NCBI RefSeq assembly: GCF_003025595.1
Contig: NZ_PYMI01000003.1
Coordinates: forward strand, 558,001-622,000
From: Photobacterium ganghwense
GTDB lineage: Bacteria; Pseudomonadota; Gammaproteobacteria; Enterobacterales; Vibrionaceae
Direction of reading: 5' to 3'
Length of the DNA: 64,000 bases
In this document: positions 9,766 to 20,207 of the stretch, piece by piece
How the letters are laid out: the number at the start of each line of letters is the position of its first letter
Position numbering within the stretch: position 1 is the stretch's first letter
The notes under the pieces: model-generated
Seen by the model: only the letters and a program-made list of their open reading frames with translations
Databases searched by the model: none
Told to the model about the DNA's origin: nothing
Translations under genes and position numbers: made by a program

Positions 9766-12057
9766 ATGACTACGAAAACCACCACACATATCCTTGGCTA
9801 CCCACGAGTCGGCAGCCAGCGTGAACTGAAATTTGCTCAGGAAAAATACTGGCAGGGCGATATTGACCAGGCAGAACTGAAAGAAGTCGGCAGCCTGCTG
9901 CGTCATCGTCACTGGGGGGATCAGTCTGGTGCCGGTCTGGATTTTGTCTCTGTGGGTGATTTTGCATGGTACGACCATGTACTGGGCACCAGCATGCTGC
10001 TTGGTCACCTGCCAAAACGACACCGTAAAGGCTTCCCGGATTTTGATACCCTGTTTCGGGTTGCCCGTGGTAAAGCACCGACTGGCTGTTCATGTGCAGC
10101 GGCAGATATGACCAAGTGGTTTAACACTAACTACCACTACCTGGTCCCTGAATTCAGCGCCGATGACGAGTTCACTGTCAGCTGGCAGCAGTTGTTTGAA
10201 GAAGTAGCCGAAGCCAAACAAGCCGGTCATGCCGTGAAGCCTGTGCTGCTGGGACCGGTTTCTTACCTGTGGCTGGGTAAAGAGAAAGAAGCGGGTTTTG
10301 ATCGCTTGTCACTGCTACCGCGTTTGCTGACGGCTTATCAGCAGATCCTGAGTAAGCTGGCCAAGCTCGGCGTGGAATGGGTGCAGATTGATGAGCCGGT
10401 ACTGGCGCTCGAGCTGCCTGCGGCGTGGTCTGAGTCGTTCAACCTGGCTTATCAGGTTCTGCATGGTAGTCCGAAGCTTCTGCTGACCACGTACTTCGAT
10501 AATATTACCCATCATCTGGACAACATCACCAAGCTGAAGATTGATGGTCTGCATGTGGATTTGTCGGCGGCACCCGCTCAGCTGGATGAGATTGTCGATG
10601 CGTTGCCGGAAAACTGGGTACTGTCTGCCGGGGTAATCAACGGCCGCAACGTCTGGCGTGCTGATCTGAGCGCTCTGCTGGCTCGTTTGCAGCCGGTTAA
10701 AGCGGCGCTGGGGGATCGCCTGTGGCTGGGCTCGTCCTGTTCACTGTTGCACAGCCCAATCGACCTTGATCTGGAAACAGATCTGGACCCGGAAGTGCGT
10801 CAGTGGCTCTCTTTTGCCAAGCAGAAATGCCGTGAAATCACCTTGTTGGCTCAAGCTCTGGACGGCAGTGTGGTTGCGCAGGAAGAATGTGAGCGGTACA
10901 GCGCCCCAATCAAAGCTCGTGCTGCGAGTGAGCGGGTAAATAATCCTCAGGTACGTCAGCGCAGCGCAGCAATCACTGATGCGCTGGCTGAACGTAAACT
11001 GCCGTATGCAGAGCGTGCGCGTCTGCAGCGTCAGTCGCTGGGACTGCCGTTATTGCCGACCACGACTATCGGTTCTTTCCCACAGACGGGGGAAATCCGG
11101 ACTCAGCGTCGTGACTACAAAGCCGGTCGCCTGTCAGAGCAGGACTATACTCAGGCGATTCAGGGACACATCGCCGATGCGATTGCCCGTCAGGAAAAAC
11201 TGGATCTGGATGTGCTGGTACACGGTGAAGCAGAGCGTAATGATATGGTGGAATACTTCGCCGAGTTGTTGGAAGGTTTTGCCGTCACCCGTTTCGGTTG
11301 GGTACAAAGCTACGGCTCCCGTTGCGTGAAACCGGCGGTGATTGTATCTGATATTTATCGCTCAGAAGCGATGACAGTTGGTTGGACAACCTATGCTCAG
11401 TCGCTGACGAAAAAGCCGGTAAAAGGCATGCTGACAGGACCTGTGACAATTCTGGGCTGGACTTTCCCGCGGGAAGATCTGTCCCGTGAAGATATCGCGA
11501 ACCAGATTGCCCTTGCGCTGCGTGATGAAGTGGCTGACCTGCAAGCAAACGGCATTAAGGTTATTCAAATTGATGAGCCTGCAATCCGTGAAGGTCTGCC
11601 GCTGAAAGCGAGCCAGTGGCAAACATACCTGAACTGGGCCGTGAAAGCGTTCAGAATTTCAGCTGCCAGTGCCGAGCCTGAAACGCAGATCCATACCCAC
11701 ATGTGTTACAGCGAATTCAATGACATCATCAAGTCAGTCGCGGCACTGGATGCAGACGTGATCACTATTGAGACTTCGCGTTCAGATATGGAACTGCTGA
11801 AAGCTTTTGAAGAGTTTGCGTACCCGAATGAAATCGGTCCGGGTGTGTATGATATTCACTCTCCGAACATTCCTGATGTGGCGCAGATTGTGCAGTTGGT
11901 AGAAAAAGCGGAGCAACTGATTCCGGCAGAGCGTCTGTGGATTAACCCGGACTGCGGCCTGAAAACCCGTAACTGGGCGGAAACGGAAGCGGCCCTGGGC
12001 AACATGGTGGCAGCCGCGAAACAGCTGCGTGAGCAGTGGCAGGCAAAAGCCGTATAA
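9766..12057 (+). CDS. metE: Cobalamin-independent methionine synthase
   Basis: Transfers the methyl group of 5-methyltetrahydropteroyltri-L-glutamate to homocysteine, the last step of methionine synthesis, without B12. At 763 residues it has the usual two-barrel layout: an N-terminal barrel starting with the TTTTIG-like [17 protein letters not shown], and a catalytic C-terminal barrel. Zinc ligands are visible in HTHMCYSEF and NPDCGLKTR, and the substrate-binding stretch [11 protein letters not shown] is near residue 431. It is a single gene, divergent from metR, with MetR and MetJ sites upstream and a strong terminator downstream. Confidence 0.98.
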   Translation: MTTKTTTHILGYPRVGSQRELKFAQEKYWQGDIDQAELKEVGSLLRHRHWGDQSGAGLDFVSVGDFAWYDHVLGTSMLLGHLPKRHRKGFPDFDTLFRVARGKAPTGCSCAAADMTKWFNTNYHYLVPEFSADDEFTVSWQQLFEEVAEAKQAGHAVKPVLLGPVSYLWLGKEKEAGFDRLSLLPRLLTAYQQILSKLAKLGVEWVQIDEPVLALELPAAWSESFNLAYQVLHGSPKLLLTTYFDNITHHLDNITKLKIDGLHVDLSAAPAQLDEIVDALPENWVLSAGVINGRNVWRADLSALLARLQPVKAALGDRLWLGSSCSLLHSPIDLDLETDLDPEVRQWLSFAKQKCREITLLAQALDGSVVAQEECERYSAPIKARAASERVNNPQVRQRSAAITDALAERKLPYAERARLQRQSLGLPLLPTTTIGSFPQTGEIRTQRRDYKAGRLSEQDYTQAIQGHIADAIARQEKLDLDVLVHGEAERNDMVEYFAELLEGFAVTRFGWVQSYGSRCVKPAVIVSDIYRSEAMTVGWTTYAQSLTKKPVKGMLTGPVTILGWTFPREDLSREDIANQIALALRDEVADLQANGIKVIQIDEPAIREGLPLKASQWQTYLNWAVKAFRISAASAEPETQIHTHMCYSEFNDIIKSVAALDADVITIETSRSDMELLKAFEEFAYPNEIGPGVYDIHSPNIPDVAQIVQLVEKAEQLIPAERLWINPDCGLKTRNWAETEAALGNMVAAAKQLREQWQAKAV

Positions 12058-12100
12058 CGGATAGGGTAATACTCATCTGTGTGAATATATGAAATTATCA

Positions 12101-12127
12101 AAAAGAGCGCTTAGGCGCTCTTTTTTG
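12101..12127 (+). terminator. Intrinsic terminator of metE
   Basis: The stem AAGAGCGC/GCGCTCTT with a short loop is followed by TTTTTTG, immediately downstream of the metE stop. Confidence 0.9.
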
Positions 12128-12228
12128 CTTTTTTGTGCCTGTCTTTCAGCCATTTAAGTACAAGGATTTGAAAAATAATCAGTATTGACTTTAATTAAGT
12201 AACCGTAACGAACAATGTAAAGGTCATC

Positions 12229-13848
12229 ATGGAGCGTCGACTGTATCTTGTTACTGTGTTAGCTGTGATTATCGGCATTGCGCTGTCGTGTGCGCTGTAT
12301 GGGTTGTTTTACCGTTTAGAAACAACCAATATCAAGCGCGAATTTGAACGTGATGTAGAGTCTAAGGCAGCCGCTCTGACACAGGCTGTCGAGCTGAATA
12401 TCGAGGCAATATACAGTCTGAAAGCGGCGTATGATAACCACGGTCTGCTCGATTACCCGGATTTCAGTCAGCTTGCGGCGCAAACATTATCCCGTCATGC
12501 CCATATTCAGGCGCTGGAATGGATACCCAAAGTGGAAGCGGAGGGCCTGCCGGCACTGGAAAAACAATTTGGTGCACGCTGGCCGGGTTTTCATGTTACC
12601 GAGCGGGTAGCCAGTGGTGAAATGGTGCCGGTCTCCGAACGCAGCCTGTATTACCCGGTGATTTACGTTGAACCATTGCAAGGTAATGAACGAGCACTGG
12701 GGTTTGATGTCGGCTCTAACGGACGACGCCTGGATGCACTGAATCGGGCACGCGACAGCGGTAAACTTCAGTTTTCAGAACGTATTGAACTGGTTCAGAC
12801 AACGGATGATCATGCCGGTCTGCTGATGTTGTTGCCGGTTTACCACATTGTCTCGCCGCAAAGCGTGGCGGATCGCCGCCAGACACTGCGCGGCTTTGTG
12901 ATGGGGGTGTTCCGGTTGACGGCAATCCTGCAATCGACCATGCAACCTCAGGATGCAAGCCTGATGGCTTTTCGTTTGCTGGACGTCAATGCCGATCCAC
13001 ACAATCAACTGTTGTATCAGCAGGGCTCGTTGACCACGGAAGAGCAGCTGGCTCAGAAAGATTTCAATGTCACGCGTCCGGTGCTGACCCTCGGAGGACG
13101 AGAGTGGTTTATTGAAGCGACGCCGTCTGCCTCTTATGTTGCTGACAAGCGAACCCGTCTGCCTTTGGTTGTGTTTATCGTCGGTACCGTTTTGTTTGGT
13201 CTGGTGATTTTCTACGGCTTTATACTGATGCGGCGAAACCGTGAAATGGTGTCGACGCTGGCAAAGAAAAATCAGGCGCTTGATGACATCAATAAAAAGC
13301 TGGAACGCATGACCAAGATGGACGTGCTGGTCGGCATCGCTAATCGTCGTTACTTTGATGAGACGTTACACCGGGAATTTTCCCGCTCACGTCGGGAGGA
13401 CAGGCCACTGGCGCTGATGTTGATCGATATCGATCATTTTAAAGCCTTTAACGACACCTATGGCCATCAGGCAGGAGATCGCTGTCTCAAGCTGGTGGCA
13501 GAAGAACTCGGCCGGGTACTCAAACGGCCGGCAGATATGCTAGCTCGGGTCGGAGGCGAAGAGTTCGGTATCATTCTGCCCAATACCAATAACGGTGAAG
13601 TGGTCGCCAAACAGTGCCGCAGTGTGGTGGAACGGCTGGCTATCGCGCATCAGGGGTCGTTAACCTCGGATGTTGTGACGGTCTCGGTGGGCGTGGTGTC
13701 GCTGGAAAGTCTGGACGCACAGACCCGGGATTCGGTATTCAACCTGGCGGATTCCGCCTTGTATCAGGCTAAGAGTGCCGGACGCAATCAGGTTCGGGCC
13801 ATTCGTGTCGGCAGACCGCAATCGGCGTCGGTATCGAGTCTGTGCTAA
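12229..13848 (+). CDS. CHASE-sensor diguanylate cyclase
   Basis: A 539-residue membrane enzyme for cyclic di-GMP synthesis. An N-terminal transmembrane helix (about 5-27) is followed by a periplasmic CHASE-type ligand domain (about 45-300; ALEWIPKV, RSLYYPVIYVEP, GFDVGSN), a second helix (about 310-335), a short coiled coil, and a GGDEF domain (about 360-525). The active motif GGEEF (near 441) is intact, with an RPAD I-site five residues upstream. The ATG follows AAGGT. CHASE domains sense small extracellular molecules in other bacteria; the ligand here is unknown. No other gene shares its transcription unit. Confidence 0.9.
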   Translation: MERRLYLVTVLAVIIGIALSCALYGLFYRLETTNIKREFERDVESKAAALTQAVELNIEAIYSLKAAYDNHGLLDYPDFSQLAAQTLSRHAHIQALEWIPKVEAEGLPALEKQFGARWPGFHVTERVASGEMVPVSERSLYYPVIYVEPLQGNERALGFDVGSNGRRLDALNRARDSGKLQFSERIELVQTTDDHAGLLMLLPVYHIVSPQSVADRRQTLRGFVMGVFRLTAILQSTMQPQDASLMAFRLLDVNADPHNQLLYQQGSLTTEEQLAQKDFNVTRPVLTLGGREWFIEATPSASYVADKRTRLPLVVFIVGTVLFGLVIFYGFILMRRNREMVSTLAKKNQALDDINKKLERMTKMDVLVGIANRRYFDETLHREFSRSRREDRPLALMLIDIDHFKAFNDTYGHQAGDRCLKLVAEELGRVLKRPADMLARVGGEEFGIILPNTNNGEVVAKQCRSVVERLAIAHQGSLTSDVVTVSVGVVSLESLDAQTRDSVFNLADSALYQAKSAGRNQVRAIRVGRPQSASVSSLC

Positions 13849-13880
13849 TCAAGTTTAGGTTAAGGGTGGATTTTCTTGAT

Positions 13881-13967
13881 TCAGGCTCTTCCTGAACCGG
13901 TTTCTTCTTTAACCGCGTCAACAACAGCGTCAACCAGTAAACCAACTGCTGGGTAAATTGCAGACAT
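13881..13967 (-). CDS. Candidate 28-residue small protein
   Basis: A short ORF (MSAIYPAVGLLVDAVVDAVK...) with a perfect AGGAG ribosome site 7 nt before its ATG. The ribosome site is the distal arm of the hairpin at 13971-13996, downstream of the META-domain gene. The central segment is hydrophobic and could be membrane-associated. No homologue is recalled; it could be accidental. Confidence 0.3.
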   Translation of the reverse strand: MSAIYPAVGLLVDAVVDAVKEETGSGRA

Positions 13968-13970
13968 AAA

Positions 13971-13996
13971 AAAACTCCTGCTGTAGCAGGAGTTTT
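13971..13996. terminator. Bidirectional hairpin terminator
   Basis: A 12-bp perfect stem (AAAACTCCTGCT and its complement) with a 2-nt loop and T-runs on both strands, between the GGDEF gene and the convergent META-domain gene. Confidence 0.8.
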
Positions 13997-14018
13997 TCGT
14001 TTCATTCGTAACGTAAGA

Positions 14019-14465
14019 TTACTTAACGTCAGTACGGGTGAACGTCAGGTTGTGCTCTGCACCAGTCAGGCTCAGCTCGTTGCCGTTGATGCTGGCCGTG
14101 CTCCACTCCATCAGCGTTGAGCTGACAGTGTGCTCCAGCTTCATCGCCGGATCCTGACACGCCATCATGGTCATGCCCATTTTCTCAATACGCAATTTAC
14201 CGTCTTTTAGTTCTGCCTGACCGAAGTAACGGTTACAGCCCGCGTGACCACTCGCACCCAGTTCTTCATTCAGCTGTAGCGTTGGCGCTTTGAAAGGCTG
14301 TTGAAGTTCCAGTGCTTTGTTATCGACTTTTGTCAGAACCCATTGGTGAGTCGCCAGGTCATTTGCAGAGATCATTGTTGTTTCAACCGGTTGTTTAACA
14401 GTTGTAGAACATGCAGCAAGAATAACAGGAAGCGCAAGGGCCGTCAGATAACGTTTTTTGATCAT
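14019..14465 (-). CDS. META-domain (HslJ-like) lipoprotein
   Basis: A 148-residue secreted lipoprotein. The signal peptide ends in a lipobox (ILAAC, Cys at 19), followed by a META domain with the family hallmarks HQWVLTKVDN, GCNRYFG and MTMMACQDPAMKLE. In E. coli the related HslJ is linked to heat shock and novobiocin resistance; the exact role is not known. It lies downstream of the MscS gene on the same strand but 225 nt away, with a palindrome in between, so it is probably a separate transcription unit. Confidence 0.87.
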   Translation of the reverse strand: MIKKRYLTALALPVILAACSTTVKQPVETTMISANDLATHQWVLTKVDNKALELQQPFKAPTLQLNEELGASGHAGCNRYFGQAELKDGKLRIEKMGMTMMACQDPAMKLEHTVSSTLMEWSTASINGNELSLTGAEHNLTFTRTDVK

Positions 14466-14607
14466 AGTTGTTTTCCAAACAGTAACGATTTGTGCCAGTT
14501 AAGCATAGGGAACCTGAACGAAAGCTGGCAGTTCGTAAAAAATTGTACGATGTTTTTTAATTGTCGTCCATAAAATAAACAGGTCTGAATGCATTTTAGC
14601 CGCCTGC

Positions 14608-14636
14608 CAGACATTGCAATCCGTTGCAATTGTCTG
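14608..14636. promoter_or_regulatory. Operator-like palindrome upstream of the META-domain gene
   Basis: CAGACATTGCAA and TTGCAATTGTCTG form a near-perfect inverted repeat (one bulged base) around TCCG. It has no T-run, so it looks more like an operator or mRNA hairpin than a terminator. The regulator is unknown. Confidence 0.4.
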
Positions 14637-14690
14637 CTTATACAGAAAGTATCATAGACTAAAAACCAGTATAGTGATGTTAACTCTTTG

Positions 14691-16328
14691 TCATTTTGGA
14701 TTTTTTTCTTCACTGACCATATGTAGGTGAACATCCTGCTGCGGGTAGGGGATCGAAATGCCTTCACGATCAAACCGCATTTTGACCTCGCGGGTCACAT
14801 CCCAGTACACATCCCAGTAATCTTCCGTCTTGACCCAGGGGCGGACAATAAAATCTACCGACGACGTATTGAGAGTATGCAGCCTGATATTGGCTTCCGG
14901 AACGCGCAATACGGCCGGATGCTTGTCTAGGATGTCGTGTAAAATCCGTTCGGTTTTTTCGATGTCGTCGTTGTAGCCAATGCCAAACACCATATCGACC
15001 CGCCTTACCCGCTCATGGGTGATATTTTTAATGGTGTCCCCCCAGATCTTGCTGTTCGGTACGATCAGGATTTGGTTATCAAAGGTTTTGATGGTCGTGT
15101 TAACCAGGCTCATGTGGCTCACTTTGCCGGATGTCCCACCCGCTTCGACATAGTCATCCACGTCAAACGGTCGATAAATCAGCAGCATCATGCCGGAAGC
15201 AAAATTAGACAGGGTATCTTGCAGGGCAAAACCAATGATGACACCAGCCACCCCGAAGCCGGTTAGAACCGGGGCCAGGTTCAGGCCAATTTGTGACAGA
15301 GCAATCAGCAGGCCGATGACAAACACGATGTTGCCGCTCATGGAGATGAAGAACTCCTTCATCAACTGCGTCATTTTTAGGGTCGGCGAAGATACCGCGC
15401 GGGTCACGATACGTCGGGTCAGCAGCTTCAGCAGCCGGAAAATGAACAGAATCACCATGAAGATGAACAGTTTGAACAGCGCCTGAGGGGTATTCTGGAA
15501 TACCCAGTCCTTCAGGTTTTTGGTCCAGCCGGAAATTAGCGAAACCAGCACTTTGGTGTTCATCAATTCGTTAGTCAGATCCCCGGTAACCTCAAACAGC
15601 TGCTTGGTCATCTCCGTGGTATCAAGCCCCATGTCCCGCGCCAGCGCCACCAGATTTTTCAGCTCTTCGGTGTCACTGACGACCTGACGCTGGGCCAGAA
15701 TATGCTGGATTTGCAGCGATGATTTTTCAGCCTCTGCCGCCGCTTTAATCTGTTTGGTGAGCATTGTCTCTTGCTGGTGGTCAAAGGTCAGCTTGGCCGA
15801 GACAAAATCGATGCGCTGACTGACGGTGTCAATCAGTGCCGATTCTGCTTTGTCCAGCGGATGACCGAGCGTTCTCAGCCATTGGAAGTTAACCCATTGT
15901 TCTTGCATGATCTGGTGATAGAAGCGGGTGACTTCATGCAGTGTTTTCTGCATCAGGAGCCGTTGTTCGGCATCGGCGGCATCCAGTTCACTCTGCATCT
16001 TATTGATCTGTTTCAGCAGAAATGTCATGGCCATTTTCAGGTAGTCGACCTGTACTCTGACAAATTTGAGCAGGGTGGGGGTGTTCTCATCGGTTCGTTT
16101 TGGAATCAGGTCTTCCAGCTCGTTGCGGATGTCCTCATTTTTCTTGAGCATCTGCATGTCGATGATATTTCTTGCGGTACCACTCTGATTTTGCGCTTCG
16201 CGGTACAGCTGGTTGATATCCTGTTCCAGTTTTTCGATTCGCTCAAATTCGTTGGAAGGGGAAGCGGCTTCCGGCTCAGCCAGCACCAAGAAACTGAGCA
16301 GTAAGCAGGGAAATAAAAGCCAACGCAT
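14691..16328 (-). CDS. MscS-family mechanosensitive channel
   Basis: A 545-residue inner-membrane channel that would open under membrane tension. The start at 16328 gives a signal peptide (MRWLLFPCLLLSFLVLAEPEA) with GAGAGG upstream; a start 12 codons earlier lacks this. A long, polar, probably helical N-terminal domain (about 20-270) is followed by transmembrane segments (about 280-400). The MscS pore signature is glycine/alanine-rich (VLTGFGVAGVIIGFALQDTLSNFASG, about 355-380), followed by the beta and alpha/beta vestibule domains. It is larger than MscS itself and closer in layout to MscM/YbdG-type relatives. Confidence 0.9.
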   Translation of the reverse strand: MRWLLFPCLLLSFLVLAEPEAASPSNEFERIEKLEQDINQLYREAQNQSGTARNIIDMQMLKKNEDIRNELEDLIPKRTDENTPTLLKFVRVQVDYLKMAMTFLLKQINKMQSELDAADAEQRLLMQKTLHEVTRFYHQIMQEQWVNFQWLRTLGHPLDKAESALIDTVSQRIDFVSAKLTFDHQQETMLTKQIKAAAEAEKSSLQIQHILAQRQVVSDTEELKNLVALARDMGLDTTEMTKQLFEVTGDLTNELMNTKVLVSLISGWTKNLKDWVFQNTPQALFKLFIFMVILFIFRLLKLLTRRIVTRAVSSPTLKMTQLMKEFFISMSGNIVFVIGLLIALSQIGLNLAPVLTGFGVAGVIIGFALQDTLSNFASGMMLLIYRPFDVDDYVEAGGTSGKVSHMSLVNTTIKTFDNQILIVPNSKIWGDTIKNITHERVRRVDMVFGIGYNDDIEKTERILHDILDKHPAVLRVPEANIRLHTLNTSSVDFIVRPWVKTEDYWDVYWDVTREVKMRFDREGISIPYPQQDVHLHMVSEEKNPK

Positions 16329-16491
16329 GAAAAACCTCTCTAACAAGCTGAACGCTATAAACAATCATAAAGGGAGAGCGGTGATTTCGATGTAATAATT
16401 TGGCGAAGGTGTGATATGAGCAGGTAATCCTGTTGAGTCTGACTATAGTGAATACCAGTTAGGCAAATGGCATCGAGCAGGAGTATCCGCG

Positions 16492-16821
16492 ATGGATGAG
16501 TTAACAGGTATTGAGCGGGGATCATTGATCCATATTGTCACGTTGCGCTGCAAAGATACCGACCATGCCCGTCAGTGTCTGGAACTGCTGGAGCAGTTCG
16601 GCAAACCGGATGCCTTGCACTATCGCTGCCTGTCTTATGAATTTGGCCTCAGGGAAGGAACAACTGACACGGTATGCATTGTTGAACGCTGGCAGCACTG
16701 GCAGGATTTGGATGCTTTGTTGCAATATAAAGTGACGCCGGCATTGCTGATGTATAACCGCTTGTTAAGTCGGCCGTTTGACCTAGAAACAGATACCGTG
16801 CGCATTCGGTTGGTGGAGTGA
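16492..16821 (+). CDS. Antibiotic biosynthesis monooxygenase-like (ABM) protein
   Basis: A 109-residue cytoplasmic protein with the ferredoxin-like ABM fold pattern: an opening strand (SLIHIVTLRCKD), a helix with LELLEQFGK, then CLSYEFGLREGTTDTVCIVERWQHWQDLDALLQ. Many such proteins are small quinol monooxygenases, but no catalytic residue can be assigned here. AGGAG lies 8 nt before the ATG. It is a single gene, divergent from the MscS gene and convergent with the RND pump operon. Confidence 0.65.
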   Translation: MDELTGIERGSLIHIVTLRCKDTDHARQCLELLEQFGKPDALHYRCLSYEFGLREGTTDTVCIVERWQHWQDLDALLQYKVTPALLMYNRLLSRPFDLETDTVRIRLVE

Positions 16822-16945
16822 TGCTCGGCTCAGGTGACGTTTGAGCAGAAAGTGAGGATGGGAAACCTTGTTTGTTTTGATGGCCGAATTGACTCAATTC
16901 ACTGATAAAGTTCGGAAATGATCGCAGAAGGCCGCAAACTGCGAC

Positions 16946-16972
16946 AAAAAAAGCCCGCTATCCTTAGCGGGC
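16946..16972 (-). terminator. Terminator of the RND operon
   Basis: An 8-bp stem GCCCGCTA/TAGCGGGC with a 4-nt loop is followed on the minus strand by a run of seven T, just downstream of the pump gene. Confidence 0.85.
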
Positions 16973-17021
16973 AAAAATACACATGATGTGTCGTCGTGAC
17001 ACGAGCGAGAAAAAACAGTGT

Positions 17022-20000
17022 TTATTGTGTGTCCAGCACGTTTGCCTCGGTTGACGTTGACATTGAAGCTGGACTGCTTGAGCCAGCGGTGTTGGCGGCA
17101 TGAACACCTTGTTTTGAACATGGTGTTGTCACCTGTCCCGCAGGCTGATGTTTAATACGGAACAGCAGTGCGTAGCTGACCGGCAGGACAACCAGCGTCA
17201 GCAAGGTTGCAAACCCCAGACCGAAGATAATGGTGACCGCCATGGCTTTAAAAAACGGGTCAAAAATCAGCGGTATCATCCCCAGCATGGTGGTAATGGC
17301 AGCCATCCCCACCGGTCTTACCCGGCTGACAGAAGAATCAAACACAGCCTGATACGCGGCTTTGCCTTCGCGCACTTCGGCGTTGATTTGATCAACCAGC
17401 ACAATTCCGTTTTTGATCACCATGCCGCTCAGGCTGAGCATGCCAAGCATGGCCATAAAGCTGAATGGCGCATCAAATAACAACAAACCTGAGGCAATAC
17501 CAATGATCGCCAGCGGAACGTTAAACCAAATCACCAGCGGCTGACGTACCGAGTTAAACAGCAGTACGGTGATCAGGAACATAAACAGGTACCCCAGCGG
17601 CAGCGAACTGAAAATACTGGCCTGCGCATCTCGCGAGGTTTCGTATTCGCCGCCCCATTCCAGCGAGTAACCATCCGGCAGGGGAATCGCTTCGATGTCA
17701 GCGCGAACCTTGCGGAATACCGAGTCTGCAGTTTCACCGCTGTCGAGCACCGGATCGGCAAACACCGTCAGTACTCGTTTGCGGTCACGGCGCATCACAA
17801 TAGGGTTTTCCCACTCAGTATCAAAGGATGATACCAGCTGTGTGACCGGCACAAATGTGCTGTTTTCCGAGCTCCAGACTTGCAGTTTGGACAGGCTGTT
17901 GGCATCTAACCGTTCCTGCTCCGGTGCGCGGGCCAGAATCGGCATCAGATGCGTTTGTTCGCGATATACTCCGATGGCTTTACCGCTGAAGTTAATCAGC
18001 ATTGCATTGTCGAGATCCTGCTTGCTGATACCGACTTCCCGTGACTGCGCCATATTGAGTTGCGGACGCACAACTGCGACCTGATTACGCCAACTGTGGC
18101 GAATGTTTTCGGCGCTTGGCTCGGCCTGCAGAATTTGCTCTGCCTGATAGGCTAGCTGGCGCAATACCGTTGGGTCTTCACCGTAGAAGCGGGCTTCAAT
18201 TTTTGCGGCCGGAGACGGCCCGTTTTCCAGAAACTTCACCCGGAACTCGGCATCCGAGTAATTTTCCCGCAGATAAGCCGTCAGCTTAGGCATGCCTTCA
18301 TACTGTTGCTCCAGGCTGTCCATTTCAATCATCAGCTGGGCAAATGCGTCATAGCCTTTTTCCGGCGCGTAAGGCAGCACGAAACGCTGGGCACCCTGAC
18401 CGATCACGGATGTCAGCTGCTTCATGCCGACCTGGTTTTCCGCTTCAAACTGCAGCAGATCCTGCTCAATGCGGCTGACGAAATTCTCCGTACCCAGAAT
18501 ATCGGTGCCTTCCGGCATCCAGATATCGACGAAGAAAATCGGCGTATTCGATGGCGGGAAGAACACATTTTTCACGTGACCCATACCGATGACAGCCGTG
18601 ACCAGCATAGCGACGACTAGACCCAGCGTTAGGATCTTAAAGCGCAGGGCCAGCGTCAGCAGCGAGCGGTATAGATTGAAGAACCAGCCCTGATACAGCT
18701 CCTGCGGCTCGCCATTGCTTTCACCGTCTTTGAACAACAAGTGACAGAAGAACGGCGTGATGGTGATGGCGGTGATCCAGCTGATAAACAGGGAAATCAG
18801 CAGTACCTGAAACAGCGATTTACAGAATTCACCGGTCGCATCCTGCGATAAGCCAATCGGGGCAAACGCGATAATACCGATGACGGTGGCACCCAGCAGC
18901 GGCCATTGGGTCTGCTTGACCACTTGTTCGGCAGCTTCCAGACGCGTTTGGCCTCTCTGGATGCCTATCAGGATCCCTTCGGTGACCACGATGGCATTGT
19001 CGACCAGCATCCCGAGCGCAATGATCAATGCTCCTAGCGAAATCAGCTGTAGTTCGATGCCCAGCACATTCATCGCAATGAATGTACCAAAGATGGTCAG
19101 CAGCAGTACCACGCCCATCAGGATGCCTGAACGCAGACCCATGAAAACCAGCAAGACCACAATAACGATCAAGATGGACTCGGCGAGGTTAATCAGAAAG
19201 CCGCTGACCGACGCATCGACCACAGCACCCTGGTCATAGACGGTATCCAGCACCATGCCGACCGGCATTTGCGATTCCAGTTGCTGAATTTTGTCGCCAA
19301 TAGCCTGGGAGACGTTAACCACGTTGACGCCGCTGACAAAGGAGATCCCCACCGACAGCGCCTGCTCGCCGTTGCTGTGGTAAAGCAGCGACGGTGTTTC
19401 CGTTTCCGTTTTGTACACCGAGGCGATATCACCCAGATAGACCAGATGGTCACTGCCCGGCGGGCTGACCAGCAGGCGCTTCATTTCCGCGACATCGGTA
19501 AATTCACCGGTTGGGTGAATACGGATGCGTCCTTCACCGACCCGGATTCGTCCGGCATTGGAGACCACGTTCTGGGTCTGAATCTGGCTGTAGATGTAAT
19601 TCTGATCCAGGCCAAGCGCTGCCAGTTTTTCCTGGCTGATTTCAACCACGACCTGCTCTTCAGGCGCACCCACCACGGAGACTTTTTTTACCCCGTCAAT
19701 CAGTACCAGTTCCCGGCGCAGATAGTTGGCAAAGTTCTCCAGTTCGCGATAGCTGTAGCCGTCACCTCGCAGGTTCAGCAGAATGCCGAACACGTCGGAA
19801 AAGTCGTCAATGATTTGCGGCTGTACCGTGCCCGGTGGCAGTGACGCGACGGTATCATTCACCTTACGGCGCAGTTCGTCCCAAATCTGTGGCAAATCAC
19901 GGGCGTCATACCTGTCCTGCATTTCCACTTCAATCTGTGACAGACCGGCACTGTTAATTGACGTGATATGCTTGATCTGCGGCATCTGCTGTATGGCGTC

Positions 20001-20204
20001 TTCCAGCGGCAGTGTCACTTCTTCTTCCACCTGCTCCGGAGAAGCACCCGGATACGGGGTGATCACCAAGGCCTGTTTGATGGTAAATTCCGGAAATTCC
20101 AGTTGCCCCAGACCGGTAAACGAGATGCCGCCACCAATCAGCATCAGCAGGATAAACATCCAGCTGATGACTTTGTTTTTAATGCTGTAATGCGCAATAT
20201 TCAT
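17022..20204 (-). CDS. RND efflux pump, permease subunit (HAE1/AcrB-like)
   Basis: Proton-driven inner-membrane pump of the resistance-nodulation-division superfamily, expected to work with the adaptor encoded just upstream and a TolC-like channel from elsewhere. At 1060 residues it has the duplicated 6-TM layout with two large periplasmic domains. The TM4 region carries the proton-relay aspartate (LGMLVDNAIVVTEG, about residue 400). A C-terminal tail of about 45 polar residues rich in Ser and Thr follows the last TM. The gap to the adaptor is 3 nt. The substrate is unknown; drug or detergent export is the family norm. Confidence 0.93.
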   Translation of the reverse strand: MNIAHYSIKNKVISWMFILLMLIGGGISFTGLGQLEFPEFTIKQALVITPYPGASPEQVEEEVTLPLEDAIQQMPQIKHITSINSAGLSQIEVEMQDRYDARDLPQIWDELRRKVNDTVASLPPGTVQPQIIDDFSDVFGILLNLRGDGYSYRELENFANYLRRELVLIDGVKKVSVVGAPEEQVVVEISQEKLAALGLDQNYIYSQIQTQNVVSNAGRIRVGEGRIRIHPTGEFTDVAEMKRLLVSPPGSDHLVYLGDIASVYKTETETPSLLYHSNGEQALSVGISFVSGVNVVNVSQAIGDKIQQLESQMPVGMVLDTVYDQGAVVDASVSGFLINLAESILIVIVVLLVFMGLRSGILMGVVLLLTIFGTFIAMNVLGIELQLISLGALIIALGMLVDNAIVVTEGILIGIQRGQTRLEAAEQVVKQTQWPLLGATVIGIIAFAPIGLSQDATGEFCKSLFQVLLISLFISWITAITITPFFCHLLFKDGESNGEPQELYQGWFFNLYRSLLTLALRFKILTLGLVVAMLVTAVIGMGHVKNVFFPPSNTPIFFVDIWMPEGTDILGTENFVSRIEQDLLQFEAENQVGMKQLTSVIGQGAQRFVLPYAPEKGYDAFAQLMIEMDSLEQQYEGMPKLTAYLRENYSDAEFRVKFLENGPSPAAKIEARFYGEDPTVLRQLAYQAEQILQAEPSAENIRHSWRNQVAVVRPQLNMAQSREVGISKQDLDNAMLINFSGKAIGVYREQTHLMPILARAPEQERLDANSLSKLQVWSSENSTFVPVTQLVSSFDTEWENPIVMRRDRKRVLTVFADPVLDSGETADSVFRKVRADIEAIPLPDGYSLEWGGEYETSRDAQASIFSSLPLGYLFMFLITVLLFNSVRQPLVIWFNVPLAIIGIASGLLLFDAPFSFMAMLGMLSLSGMVIKNGIVLVDQINAEVREGKAAYQAVFDSSVSRVRPVGMAAITTMLGMIPLIFDPFFKAMAVTIIFGLGFATLLTLVVLPVSYALLFRIKHQPAGQVTTPCSKQGVHAANTAGSSSPASMSTSTEANVLDTQ

Positions 20205-20207
20205 CGG

